Shown in pieces: positions 34,614 to 43,681 of a stretch of 54,312 nt of DNA; positions within the stretch are counted from its first letter, which is position 1; every line of letters begins with the position of its first letter. The notes under the pieces were generated by a model. That model searched no databases. It was not told where the DNA came from and was given only the letters and a program-made list of their open reading frames with translations. The position numbers were made by a program, and so were the translations under genes. This DNA is from a virus: positions 1-54,312 of the IMG/VR virus record IMGVR_UViG_3300020474_000020. The stretch is one strand, 5' to 3'.

Positions 34614-37600
34614 TTATTTACAGCATGTATTACAAGCTAAATCTTCGTTATTAATCCATAATGGTCTAAACTCGTTGTTAATATTAATTGCCACTACATA
34701 ATCACCGCTTGTAAGACTAGAGTGTTTATCTCTATTGGTAATAAATACCCCTTCTGATGTTGATCCATTTTGATCATATACTGTCATGAAACCACTAGTT
34801 GGACTAGTAAACAAAGGAGCTGTCCCAACATTATCTATCATGAAACCTTCTCTAAATTTTGGAAGCGTAGAAAATACAACCCCACTAACAAAAGCGCCAC
34901 TTTCAGAAAGGCTACTGATATCATCTGTGCTATCTAAAGAATCACCATTACTAAATCTGATTGATCCCAATAGCTTAATATCGCCAGAAACTCCAACGTA
35001 AGGTCTCGCCATGTCGGGTTCAGCATAGTTTGGATTAGAAACCCCAAAGCCTTTAAACCCACTCATAGGGGGTGCGGCATGATTAAACTCAACTAATCTT
35101 GCTCCACTAACAGAATGAGAAAAATCTAAACTAAGGGAATCTGGAGGTAACTGAGTTGCAGAACTGTGATTGGTTACTTTAATTAAGTTATTAGATAGAT
35201 ATAAGCTTTTGTTGTTATCTTCTTGTACAGATAATTTTCCATTTGGTAAGAATAAAACTCTGTCTGCATTTAGTGGTCCAGTACAACCACTCATCAATAC
35301 ATTGCTACTATTAGCTCCAAGTTTAAATTTATAACTTTCTCCGTTAACAGCGTTTAAAGAATTACCTATCAATAGATTATAATTACCACTAGAAGATGCT
35401 CCAGTAGCATAGCCGATTCCAATATTGTAACTACTTGCAACTACTCCGCTAAGAGCAAGAGAACCAAGGGCGGTGTTATAATCGCCAGAAGTATTTAATG
35501 CTAAAGCTCCATTACCATAGCCTACATTGTGAACAGCACTATTTAAATGTTGTCTATCTAAAGTAGATGACAAACCAGCAAAAGTATTGAAATTGCTATC
35601 TTGATAAACTAAGCCGTCGCTATGAAGAAACATGTTTCTAGTCATGTTTAATTCATTGCCAGCATCATCCATTGTAAAAGTTCTTAAGGTCTGACCAATA
35701 TTTGTAGGAGTTCCGCTAGGCATTTCTTTACAGTATATCTGACCGTGGGTTGATATTGTACTGAAAGTTGGATGCAATCCGCTTACAACATGAATAGCTA
35801 TTACGGCGTTAGGAGAACCATCATCACCGACAGTTAGATGACGATTAAGAGAGCCGCTAGACAATATACCAAAATGACCATCTTTGGTAATGTTTGCAGC
35901 GTTTATCATGCCAGAAGCATCATACATGTTAAACTCTGCAATACCACTAGCTCCACCATTATATTTAATCTCCAAACCACTAGACAAACAGTTAAGGTTT
36001 GTTAATAACTGTAGGGCTGAAGATACTTGACCAGCATTTTCAGCAGTGATTCTAGCAGCTGCATCATGATTTGTTCTAACATTAAAAGATGTTTGAGGTA
36101 TTACAGCGTCTCCACCTTCGCTGAAATTATTTACTCCTAAAATTCCACCATTACTGTGATTCTTCATAAGTATTAGATTATTAACACCATATGAAGAATT
36201 GTCGTGAGATGAAATTACAAATCTATCGACTCTAGGGCCAGAGTATATTGTATTAGAAGCATCTATATATTTATGTGTAAATCCATTTAATTTATCAAGA
36301 CTGTCATCATCTTTTTCTCTTCGTTTAGCCCCAGTTATAAATCTTTGACCAACAGTAACTCCACTTTCTAGTGATCCCACAGTTACAAAATAATTATCGT
36401 TTACTCCAGAAGGCGACAACATGTTAACGCTACCCATTCCAGATAACAGGCCACTGCTAGAACCCGGATTTATGCCAAATATTCCACCGCTGTCGGATGT
36501 AATATATAAAGCTCCACTATTTAAGTACATTCCAAACTCTGACTGACCAGAGGAATATACTACAAGGTCAAGCTCACCACTATTTAAAAGTCTTGGAGTA
36601 TGAACATGACTACCAGAAGTCGTATGCAAGCTAATATTACTTTCCCAGAAAGATCTAGAAAGACCATTATACTCTTCAAAAGAGTGGAAAGGAACTGAAG
36701 ACTCGCCGCTAGGTCTAAACAAAAATGCATAATCAACACCTTGGTCAGTACCCTCACCACTACCGCGAACAACTATACCACCACCTGAAAGTTGTTCTGG
36801 TGTTAAATAAGCCTCTGGTGGATCTCCACTAGAAGCTACGTACAAAACTTTACCTTCGTAATGATTATCTGATATTGTGTTAGTAACATCAGTGAATAGA
36901 TGACTGATATAACCGCTAGCAAAGTATGCGCTAGAAGAACCTAAGTGGTAAACTTTATTGTCGTGTGGTAATAGACTTCCAGAAACTTTTATTGCATCAT
37001 TAGAATCTGACTTAGATATTAGTACGTCACTAGATAGTATAATATTATTAGTATGTACATTTTGCCACTTATAATCTTTATGACCGATATCAAAAGTATT
37101 GCCTACAGTTGGAGAAATGGCTCCACTGGATTGAATAACACCAATAGAGTGACTATATAAAGTTCTAGTTCCAACTCCAAGTACAAGATCTTCATTTAAA
37201 AGATTTCCATATATTAAAGGAGTCAAACCAGATCCAAAAGGATTGTCGCAAACATATTCTTCGTTAGCTGGATGATTAGCAATAAATAATTTATAGTTTT
37301 CATCTTTTGAATAATAGCCAGCTCCATGCCCAATCGCTATATTAAAATCGCCAGTTTTATTTCTCGTCAAAGCATAATTACCAATACCAACATTTGCAAA
37401 GCCATTAGTATTTGCACTAAGGCTATTGACACCAAATGCAGAATTATTATCACCAAAAACATTGCAGCTAAGGGCGAAAGTTCCTACAGCGGTATTACCA
37501 CTTCCTTGATAATTATTTTTAAGAGAAGCATATCCAACAGCTGTATTGTCGTTAGTGACATAACTATCTAAATGCAGTTTGCTTATTGCTTCTTCACCAA

Positions 37601-37811
37601 CTATAGTACTTCTATTAGATGGCGTATAAAAATTTGAAGAAGTTAATTTTGCAATAGTAATATCTTTTGTGCTATCTAGCAACAAATGAACAGAGTCAAT
37701 GAGATCTATTAGATTATGACGAATATCTTCTGGAGAAATTTCTTGATTAGAATTATTATTGATATCCGCATTTATACTATCAACCAATTGGTTTTTAGAA
37801 ACAATAGTCAT
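34614..37811 (-). CDS. Large tail fibre with YadA-head-like repeats
   Basis: A 1065-residue protein. The N-terminal 45 residues (NQLVDSINADINNNSNQEIS, PEDIRHNLIDLIDS) match the fibre at 9565-10575. Residues about 70 to 150 and 765 to 835 contain short repeats with the pattern N-T-A-x-G-x-x-A-L (NTAVGYASL, NTAVGTFAL, VGIGNYALT, FNIAIGHGAG; NTALGSLAL, YNIGIGYATG), the left-handed beta-roll repeat of YadA-type heads. The remaining shaft is rich in SG dipeptides. The last residues (LACNTCCK) hold three Cys. It is probably a trimeric receptor-binding fibre. Confidence 0.7.
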   Translation of the reverse strand: MTIVSKNQLVDSINADINNNSNQEISPEDIRHNLIDLIDSVHLLLDSTKDITIAKLTSSNFYTPSNRSTIVGEEAISKLHLDSYVTNDNTAVGYASLKNNYQGSGNTAVGTFALSCNVFGDNNSAFGVNSLSANTNGFANVGIGNYALTRNKTGDFNIAIGHGAGYYSKDENYKLFIANHPANEEYVCDNPFGSGLTPLIYGNLLNEDLVLGVGTRTLYSHSIGVIQSSGAISPTVGNTFDIGHKDYKWQNVHTNNIILSSDVLISKSDSNDAIKVSGSLLPHDNKVYHLGSSSAYFASGYISHLFTDVTNTISDNHYEGKVLYVASSGDPPEAYLTPEQLSGGGIVVRGSGEGTDQGVDYAFLFRPSGESSVPFHSFEEYNGLSRSFWESNISLHTTSGSHVHTPRLLNSGELDLVVYSSGQSEFGMYLNSGALYITSDSGGIFGINPGSSSGLLSGMGSVNMLSPSGVNDNYFVTVGSLESGVTVGQRFITGAKRREKDDDSLDKLNGFTHKYIDASNTIYSGPRVDRFVISSHDNSSYGVNNLILMKNHSNGGILGVNNFSEGGDAVIPQTSFNVRTNHDAAARITAENAGQVSSALQLLTNLNCLSSGLEIKYNGGASGIAEFNMYDASGMINAANITKDGHFGILSSGSLNRHLTVGDDGSPNAVIAIHVVSGLHPTFSTISTHGQIYCKEMPSGTPTNIGQTLRTFTMDDAGNELNMTRNMFLHSDGLVYQDSNFNTFAGLSSTLDRQHLNSAVHNVGYGNGALALNTSGDYNTALGSLALSGVVASSYNIGIGYATGASSSGNYNLLIGNSLNAVNGESYKFKLGANSSNVLMSGCTGPLNADRVLFLPNGKLSVQEDNNKSLYLSNNLIKVTNHSSATQLPPDSLSLDFSHSVSGARLVEFNHAAPPMSGFKGFGVSNPNYAEPDMARPYVGVSGDIKLLGSIRFSNGDSLDSTDDISSLSESGAFVSGVVFSTLPKFREGFMIDNVGTAPLFTSPTSGFMTVYDQNGSTSEGVFITNRDKHSSLTSGDYVVAININNEFRPLWINNEDLACNTCCK

Positions 37812-37828
37812 TAGGTAGTTCTCTCAGG

Positions 37829-38536
37829 TTATTTTAAGCTAATTTCTAAAGAATTTGTATCAAATTTAATACTGTCTCCTGTAAAGATGTTTCTAGGATT
37901 TTGCAACTCTGAGTACATTAATACATTTCCAGAGCCAACAAACTCGCTGTCCGTAATAACAATTCCCGAAATAAAACCCCAATTGACATTAGCTGTTGGA
38001 AAGGCTAGTTGATTTTTATTTTTAATAAATCCATTTCCATCGTATTCAATATAACCCGGATCTGTCGAGCTATAGTCTCCAGAAACAACAAGTCCATCTG
38101 GACCGTAAAAAACTACACCGGGGTGAGTTTCTGTAAATGTATATTCAGTTGCAGACTGAACCGATTCAGTTGATTCAGATACTGCTTTAGCAGAATCCAA
38201 ATACAGAGGATAAAAGTATCCACTATTAGGTGGTAATCCAACTCCAGATTCAGAAGAATTAACTTGAAAAGGTGTTGTCGTATCAATTCCAATTTGATTC
38301 CATACGTTATTACCATCCGTGCTGTTTCCAAGATTTATTCTTCTATATCCAGTATCAACAAAAGAAGCACCCTTAAAAGCTCCAGAGGGAAGTTCTTCAA
38401 TTGTTTCTCCACTATCAATATCTGTTGGCACAGTACTGGTTAGTCCAACGGAAATGTTCGATGGGCTTGTAAATGTTTCTCCAAAAAATATATGTTTCAA
38501 TATGCCTGATTCAAGATAATCAGATAAAGCAGCCAT
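37829..38536 (-). CDS. Virion protein of the tail-fibre block (LSDYLES type)
   Basis: A 235-residue protein. The N-terminus MAALSDYLESGILKHIFFGE then FTSPSNISVGLTSTVPT and a GYRRINLGN turn matches a common phage structural/fibre-associated family (LSDYLE-x-x-x-L-x-H-x-F-x-x-x-x-x-x-x-P-x-x-x-x-x-GL). The middle is rich in Ser, Gly and Tyr. It is the first gene after the capsid terminator, with a GTGTATATAA motif 44 bases ahead and a good AGGAG site, so it probably begins the separately transcribed fibre block. Confidence 0.6.
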   Translation of the reverse strand: MAALSDYLESGILKHIFFGETFTSPSNISVGLTSTVPTDIDSGETIEELPSGAFKGASFVDTGYRRINLGNSTDGNNVWNQIGIDTTTPFQVNSSESGVGLPPNSGYFYPLYLDSAKAVSESTESVQSATEYTFTETHPGVVFYGPDGLVVSGDYSSTDPGYIEYDGNGFIKNKNQLAFPTANVNWGFISGIVITDSEFVGSGNVLMYSELQNPRNIFTGDSIKFDTNSLEISLK

Positions 38537-38579
38537 AATCTTCTCCTGTATAGAGTCCTACGAGGGTGTGATTCTACTG

Positions 38580-38590
38580 TTATATACACG
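38580..38590 (-). promoter_or_regulatory. Candidate late promoter directly behind the capsid terminator
   Basis: CGTGTATATAA on the minus strand starts at the base following the terminator's T run. It is 44 bases upstream of the next ATG. It has the same core as the other gap motifs. Confidence 0.5.
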
Positions 38591-38626
38591 AAAAAAGCCA
38601 CCCCCAAGCAAATGAGGGCGGCTTTT
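38591..38626 (-). terminator. Rho-independent terminator after the major capsid gene
   Basis: Minus-strand arms AAAAGCCGCCCTC and GGGGGTGGCTTTT form a 13-bp stem with two G-U pairs and an 8-base loop, followed by six T. It lies 22 bases after the capsid stop, the classic place to protect and end an abundant capsid transcript. Confidence 0.85.
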
Positions 38627-38648
38627 CGTTCTGTGCTATTGGTACAGA

Positions 38649-39656
38649 TTAGAATGAGCCAAGGATCACTCTACGGTTGTCCAATACGCCAAAGCCAAGC
38701 TCTGCAAAGCCGTAATATCCAGCTCGCTGCTGACGATGAAGAGTAGGATCTTCAAAGACTTGCAACTGCTCCTTAACAGGCATTACGAAGCTATCACTAG
38801 CGGACTGATCAAGACCAACGACTAGCTCAAGGTCGCTAGTTTGAACAGCACCAGAAAGTTCGCCAGTGAAGAAAGTCTGATATTCCTGACCTTCTCCAAG
38901 CTCATCAAGATCATGAAGATTAACACCAAAGATCCGTGTGATGGGAGCGCCACCTTCTGGAGCAGTGTAAATCTCACGACGAGTTACCTCGTCAACCTGA
39001 TCGAGACCCCAATTGCGAACATCCTCAAGGGCTTCTGGTGAAACGTAGATGTCAGTAAGACGACCACGACCAGTTGAAGCACTGTTACCACCAGAGTTCC
39101 TACGCATAACTGTTTGCATGAGAGAAACAAGTCTCTTGCTAAACAATCCAGCGGTTGCGTCACCGTCGAACACGAGAATGTTACGGTCAACGCCAGCAGC
39201 GAGGATCGTGTGCCATCCATCGTCGTTCATCTTCTTAGTGAAACCAGCTTCCATGACCTGCATGGCGCGACCAACAATGTCCCAACGAGCTTCACGGGCA
39301 TATCGGAGGAGATAATCAACCGAAGATGCAATGCTGTACGTTGGGATCATTACGTAGTCACCTTCAACCGAACGCTCTGGAATTCTACCATGACCGGGAT
39401 TGGTGTAAGCTACATGCTCACCTTCAAGTCCGGGGCTGATAAGATCAAGAGGAAACTCGGTTGTTGAACCAGCTTCTACGTTGATGGTTTCAAAAATATC
39501 GCCAAGGATGTTACCGACAAGCACACCCTTGCGAAGTGGAAGCTCAAGTGCTTTAGCGAATTCTCGCTGTGCAGCTTGTGCTACGTTTACATCACCATCC
39601 CCTGATTGCTTCAGGAGACTAATGAATTCATCACTAGGTCTTTCATTAATAGGCAT
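38649..39656 (-). CDS. Major capsid protein (HK97 fold)
   Basis: A 335-residue protein. The first 20 residues are hydrophilic and end near a possible cleavage zone. The body contains DIYVSPEALEDVRNWGLDQV (typical of the A-domain) and ends YYGFAELGFGVLDNRRVILG, a C-terminal block characteristic of phage major capsid proteins. Length is in the normal range (300 to 400). It follows the decoration protein and prohead protease/scaffold genes in the standard order and is followed by a strong terminator. A good AAGGAG site precedes the ATG. High translation is expected. Confidence 0.9.
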   Translation of the reverse strand: MPINERPSDEFISLLKQSGDGDVNVAQAAQREFAKALELPLRKGVLVGNILGDIFETINVEAGSTTEFPLDLISPGLEGEHVAYTNPGHGRIPERSVEGDYVMIPTYSIASSVDYLLRYAREARWDIVGRAMQVMEAGFTKKMNDDGWHTILAAGVDRNILVFDGDATAGLFSKRLVSLMQTVMRRNSGGNSASTGRGRLTDIYVSPEALEDVRNWGLDQVDEVTRREIYTAPEGGAPITRIFGVNLHDLDELGEGQEYQTFFTGELSGAVQTSDLELVVGLDQSASDSFVMPVKEQLQVFEDPTLHRQQRAGYYGFAELGFGVLDNRRVILGSF

Positions 39657-39683
39657 ATTTAATTCTCCTTTAATATGTTATGT

Positions 39684-40130
39684 TCAGGGAAGGTTGACTT
39701 CGACTTTGGCGTAACCGTCTTCATCCTTAGAAGACAACCATCGTCCAACTTGATGAGTTCCAGCCATAGCAAGCGCACCAGCAGAAGCAGTACTTGCATA
39801 AGCTCCAGATCCAGCTACAGGATCTTGACCGTTAATGTCATTAGTAACAACGTAACCCTTGCGAAGAACAGTTACCTTGCCACCCTTTTGTACTTCATCT
39901 TTGTGCTGATTAAGATGTGTACGAGTAAGATCCTTATTAACTACATCATTGAGAAGGATACCAACTGGAACGCCAGCCGTATGCTTCTTCACAAGGTTAA
40001 CACCCTGATCCATTGCAGCACCTGAACCAGCTGTATCATGAACGACGACGCAACCACGGGTGGCTGTGCCAGCATTATAGAAAAAGCTGATATCAGTTTG
40101 AAGTTCGTATCTATCTGATTTTAAAGCCAT
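39684..40130 (-). CDS. Capsid decoration/stabilisation protein
   Basis: A 148-residue protein between the prohead protease and the capsid gene. MALKSDRYELQTDISFFYNA then GCVVVHDTAGSGAAMDQGVN, GVPVGILLNDV, GGKVTVLRKGYVVTNDI and a C-terminal GRWLSSKDEDGYAKVEVNLP strand make a small beta-barrel of the kind found in lambda-gpD-like or head-fibre-like decoration proteins. Ala/Gly-rich turns lie near residues 105 to 120. The AGGAG site has good spacing. The position is strong evidence; the fold is inferred by eye. Confidence 0.75.
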   Translation of the reverse strand: MALKSDRYELQTDISFFYNAGTATRGCVVVHDTAGSGAAMDQGVNLVKKHTAGVPVGILLNDVVNKDLTRTHLNQHKDEVQKGGKVTVLRKGYVVTNDINGQDPVAGSGAYASTASAGALAMAGTHQVGRWLSSKDEDGYAKVEVNLP

Positions 40131-40150
40131 AATTATTTTCTCCTTTAAAA

Positions 40151-40819
40151 TTATTTGCTGAGTACGTTTGATTCAAGCCATTGAGCTACACTCGCTCTGG
40201 TGGCCTCTAGTTCATCTGTTTCGTCAGAAGCATCAACTAAAGTAGCTTCAGTTGTTTCTACTTCTTCTAGAGCTTCTTCAGCAGCGACTTCTGCTTCAGC
40301 TTCTTCAGCTTCTACTTCTTCTGCTTCTTCAGCTTTTGGTTTTTCCATCTTTGCTTCTTCGTCTTCTTTCTTTTCCATCTTGCCATACTTCTTTTTCATT
40401 AAAGCTACAAGAGTGTCGAAAGAGTCGTCGTCAAGAGCGTCATAAGCTACAAGTGATTCTTCAGCTTCATCAGCTTCAAAACCAGCTTCAACCAATGAAG
40501 CCTTACGAGATTCGGCTTTTTTCTCGTCCTTCATTTTCTTCATTTCTTTCATCTTTTCGATGAACTCGTTATTCTTAGCTTCAAGACTTTCTTGAAGTTC
40601 AGTAATTGCAGCATCCTTAGCCGTGACAGACTCTTCAAGAGTCTTAATTGCTTCAGCTTGTGCAACAATGTCACTTTCAAGCTTTGCAACCGCTTCGGTA
40701 TGTTCTTTTGAAGTTGCTTCGTCGAGAGAAGCTTGAAGAGTAACACACTCTTCTTTAGCAGATGCTAGCTCACTACGAACTTCAGCAAGCTGCTTTTCTA
40801 ACACATTAGTATCACTCAT
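40151..40819 (-). CDS. Nested scaffold protein (internal start in the protease gene)
   Basis: An in-frame ATG (residue 261 of the protease, sequence MSDTNVLEKQLAEVRSELAS) is preceded by a perfect AGGAGG with 7 bases of spacing (40827-40832). The 222-residue product is almost wholly Glu/Lys/Ala-rich coiled coil, ending in an acidic EEAEEVEAEEAEAEVAAEEA tract and a short C-terminal helix, as expected of a scaffolding protein. This is the lambda C/Nu3 arrangement, where scaffold starts within the protease gene. Strong evidence from the ribosome site; expression not tested. Confidence 0.75.
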   Translation of the reverse strand: MSDTNVLEKQLAEVRSELASAKEECVTLQASLDEATSKEHTEAVAKLESDIVAQAEAIKTLEESVTAKDAAITELQESLEAKNNEFIEKMKEMKKMKDEKKAESRKASLVEAGFEADEAEESLVAYDALDDDSFDTLVALMKKKYGKMEKKEDEEAKMEKPKAEEAEEVEAEEAEAEVAAEEALEEVETTEATLVDASDETDELEATRASVAQWLESNVLSK

Positions 40820-41599
40820 ATCTGAGCCTCCTAAAGTTAATAAATCTTCGTTAACACTATTTGAACTAGCTCTGCTAGCATCCAAGATTACACTTCTGGG
40901 ATTGGCAGGTTTGGAGACCAAACCTTTTCCCGAAAAAGAAATGTTTTGTAAAGAGCGACCAACCTTTTTTCCTTCATACTCACCGCTACCGCCATACGCT
41001 CTTAAATGTTTTGTTAAAAATGCGGAACCTTCATTTCTTTGCAGAATGCTAGCTTTGCCAAACTCATCTGTAAGAGCATAGTTAAAGCCAGCAAACAAGC
41101 ATTCCATAGAAACAAACCATTTGCCCTCTTCTATCTCAGCAATAATTTGTTGCATTCTTTCTCTATTTTCTGGATCTGTCCAGCTATTGTAAAGAACGGC
41201 TTCTGAGATAATATCAAAATCTGTGGGAGCTTCTTCAGCTTCTACCTTGTTTCCATCTTTGTCTATTACATAGCTTCCAGTAATATGACCTATAATGTCA
41301 TTTTCATTGTGCATAAAATTAAATTGTTTATCTTCTGGCGTATTTCTAGCTGCGAATGTAGCTTCTGGAGTAAACACATCGTCGTTTTTATTCCAACCAG
41401 TAGAAACAAGAATTGACTTGATATAGTACAAATCAAGTTGTTTTGGATTGGCACTTTCCGCTTTAACTTTTTCAGCAAAAGCAATTGTTTCCGCATCCCC
41501 ATTAGAGCATAATATAGCAGGCGCACAATAGGCCAAACTTGCACTAGATTGTACAAGATCGGCTACGCCATCAGATATTTCTTGTGGATATATTTTCAT
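40151..41599 (-). CDS. Prohead maturation protease fused to scaffold
   Basis: A 482-residue protein. Residues 60 to 245 resemble HK97/T4-gp21-type prohead proteases: STGWNKNDDVFTPEATF, then FNFMHNENDIIGHITGS with His97 and KWFVSMECLFAGF with Ser164 as the likely catalytic pair. A flexible part (residues 205 to 260) links it to a C-terminal coiled-coil scaffold that also has its own internal start at 40819. The protease digests scaffold and trims capsid protein after assembly. It lies after the portal gene with a promoter-like motif between them and an AGGAG site. Confidence 0.8.
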   Translation of the reverse strand: MKIYPQEISDGVADLVQSSASLAYCAPAILCSNGDAETIAFAEKVKAESANPKQLDLYYIKSILVSTGWNKNDDVFTPEATFAARNTPEDKQFNFMHNENDIIGHITGSYVIDKDGNKVEAEEAPTDFDIISEAVLYNSWTDPENRERMQQIIAEIEEGKWFVSMECLFAGFNYALTDEFGKASILQRNEGSAFLTKHLRAYGGSGEYEGKKVGRSLQNISFSGKGLVSKPANPRSVILDASRASSNSVNEDLLTLGGSDMSDTNVLEKQLAEVRSELASAKEECVTLQASLDEATSKEHTEAVAKLESDIVAQAEAIKTLEESVTAKDAAITELQESLEAKNNEFIEKMKEMKKMKDEKKAESRKASLVEAGFEADEAEESLVAYDALDDDSFDTLVALMKKKYGKMEKKEDEEAKMEKPKAEEAEEVEAEEAEAEVAAEEALEEVETTEATLVDASDETDELEATRASVAQWLESNVLSK

Positions 41600-41616
41600 T
41601 GTTACTCCTCAACAAC

Positions 41617-41625
41617 ATTATACAC
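41617..41625 (-). promoter_or_regulatory. Candidate late-promoter motif before the protease/head genes
   Basis: GTGTATAAT on the minus strand, 18 bases before the protease ATG in the gap after the portal gene. It would drive protease, scaffold, decoration and capsid genes up to the terminator at 38.6 kb. Confidence 0.5.
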
Positions 41626-41643
41626 AAAATAACAAAAATATCA

Positions 41644-43644
41644 TTAATCGTGCATTTTGTGGTCAATATATGAACCAATTACATATTTTCTGTACGTATC
41701 TATATTCATACTTTCAATGTTTACATTTTTGCTTTCAAGATCTTTTGTGAACTTTTGAGGAGCTTTAACATTGTTTTTTAAGGACTTATAAATGCTAGCT
41801 TCAGAAACATCGTCACCAATATCAAAATTAGTAAATATGTCTAGCTTTAATTTTTCTAAATCAGCGAACTGAGCTTTAGTTAGTTGTCTCATATTCTTCT
41901 TTTGATTAACTTCAAGAAAAGCCTTCGTAACAACCTCTGATATTTTAGACCAAGACTCTTCCGCATACACAAAGCACTCTGCGACTGATGGCTTAGATCT
42001 TGGTTTTTCTACCCTTTTTTTTCTTGGCCCATCATCCTGCTTAAATAAAGGTCTGCCACCTTGAACTTCTATATCTGTAGTTTTGTCATCGGGAGCTGGC
42101 TCATCCTTTGCGGGATTTGACTCTGGTTTTTCTGGAGGAGGAGGTGGGTGGAAAGGTCCAGCTTTTTCTGGCCCAACAGTATCTCTCTTGCTAAGTTCGC
42201 GTTTAATCCTAATATTTTCAATCTGAGGAATTTCTTTAAATCTCTCAAGAAGAGTTTCATGGCTGATAATATCTCTGTCAGCAAGCTGAATAAGAAGATT
42301 CTTTTCAGAGGCTTCATCAGATAGAGTCATTTGATCAAACTGAATGTGAGCTTTATATCTGAAGCCCATAGCCTTACGGACTATCTCTAATTCCTTTTCC
42401 CAAAATTTAACCAATCTATCTCTACCGTATTGCAGTCTTTCTACTAATGTTTTTAATGATATAAAGTTATTAGTAAATCCACCACCATTTCCAGCCATAC
42501 CAGTAAGTGTGGGAGGAACACCTAGACCAGCATATATACTATTAAGAACAGAAGTATATTTTTCTGAACCTAAAAACTTATGGACATCTGTACTAGATTC
42601 TTGGAATGAAAGCTCTGGACCCCAAACCAATTCCATTGTACCGCCACCCACATTACTAGCTAAAATATCACGTAGCTTATTTATAGCAGCTTTATTGGGA
42701 AGAATCTTATGATCAAGGCTACCCAGAGTCCATAGTCTAATATTAGAAATAGCTCCATCAAGGGCAGAAAGATCTGCTAGTCTCATTTTTTCAAGCATTA
42801 TAATATCATCAAGAATGGCGTAGATCATGGGATTAGCCCACTGTCGCCAATCATCTTTCTTGTAGTAGAACATGCTTAAACGTTCTGGATCTAAAGGTAT
42901 TTCTTTTTCTCCACGTATAAGACTTTGTTTTACATTTGGTGGCAAAGTTTCAAGAACGTGATTTGGAATGTCTCCAGCCTTGAACTTGTCGAAAAAAGAA
43001 TTAGTAGTAATAGAATGATTCTTATAACCCATAAATAAAGATAAGTTACCGTCGTGATTTTTGACAGTCAAGGGGTTGAAGAAATTGTAACGCCACGGTA
43101 TTTCATTCTTGGTTAAGTTAGGCACTTCTACTTTAATGTCTGAAGACAAAGCCTTCATGTAGTTATTAAGTTGAGGAGTAACTTTAGCATAGCTACGATA
43201 AATAATTACATTTCCAGCTTTATACAGATTGTTCAGGAACCTTTCAGATCTTTCCTTACCGTTCACATTTCTAAACCATTGTTGATAGAACTTTTCAACG
43301 CTTTTATCGCGGTGTACGATGTTAATACCTTGACTGCCAAAATCACCCATCAAATCAATAATATTGCGAATGATTCCAACTTTATCATATGCGTCCATGC
43401 ACATCTTGATAATCCTACGCTGCTGATTGGGAACTGCTTCGCCGGGACGAAATGCATAATAATCATTAGCGTTAAATCCGGGTCTTACTGAGCGGTTTGG
43501 CTCGATATCTATAAAATGCCTATAAGTACTACCCTGAGTCTTGCCTAAGCCAGTATAAGCATCTACGCTATCTGACATTTTAGACATAGCATCTGTTTTG
43601 CTTTGAGAGTCGTCGTCTGACCAAGTAATCATGTCGTCGCTCAT
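41644..43644 (-). CDS. Portal protein
   Basis: A 666-residue protein downstream of the large terminase. It has the portal layout: an N-terminal acidic region, then DAYDKVGIIRNIIDLMGDFG, ERFLNNLYKAGNVIIYRSYA and a clip/stem region, then GLGVPPTLTGMAGNGGGFTN and a helix RLVKFWEKELEIV, which I recognise from portal proteins of large marine phages. The C-terminal part is rich in Pro/Lys (PPPPPEKPESNPAKDE) and probably disordered or within the capsid. The length is on the large side (usual 450 to 600). It would form the dodecameric ring through which DNA enters. Confidence 0.85.
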   Translation of the reverse strand: MSDDMITWSDDDSQSKTDAMSKMSDSVDAYTGLGKTQGSTYRHFIDIEPNRSVRPGFNANDYYAFRPGEAVPNQQRRIIKMCMDAYDKVGIIRNIIDLMGDFGSQGINIVHRDKSVEKFYQQWFRNVNGKERSERFLNNLYKAGNVIIYRSYAKVTPQLNNYMKALSSDIKVEVPNLTKNEIPWRYNFFNPLTVKNHDGNLSLFMGYKNHSITTNSFFDKFKAGDIPNHVLETLPPNVKQSLIRGEKEIPLDPERLSMFYYKKDDWRQWANPMIYAILDDIIMLEKMRLADLSALDGAISNIRLWTLGSLDHKILPNKAAINKLRDILASNVGGGTMELVWGPELSFQESSTDVHKFLGSEKYTSVLNSIYAGLGVPPTLTGMAGNGGGFTNNFISLKTLVERLQYGRDRLVKFWEKELEIVRKAMGFRYKAHIQFDQMTLSDEASEKNLLIQLADRDIISHETLLERFKEIPQIENIRIKRELSKRDTVGPEKAGPFHPPPPPEKPESNPAKDEPAPDDKTTDIEVQGGRPLFKQDDGPRKKRVEKPRSKPSVAECFVYAEESWSKISEVVTKAFLEVNQKKNMRQLTKAQFADLEKLKLDIFTNFDIGDDVSEASIYKSLKNNVKAPQKFTKDLESKNVNIESMNIDTYRKYVIGSYIDHKMHD

Positions 43645-43670
43645 TATTTACCTCAATTGGAATGTAATTG

Positions 43671-43680
43671 GATTATACTA
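43671..43680 (-). promoter_or_regulatory. Candidate late-promoter motif before the portal gene
   Basis: TAGTATAATC on the minus strand, 27 bases before the portal ATG, in the 37-base gap after the terminase stop. It is a variant of the shared motif (AGTATAAT). Confidence 0.35.
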
Positions 43681-43681
43681 A

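Noticed and set aside
13024-37811. Diversity-generating retroelement targeting the fibres
   Set aside because: No reverse transcriptase, template repeat or variable repeat pair is seen in the window; the Thr tracts are linkers with mixed codons.
40200-40563. Ser- and Leu-rich plus-strand ORFs opposite the scaffold
   Set aside because: They are shadows of the Glu/Ala/Lys coiled-coil coding sequence.
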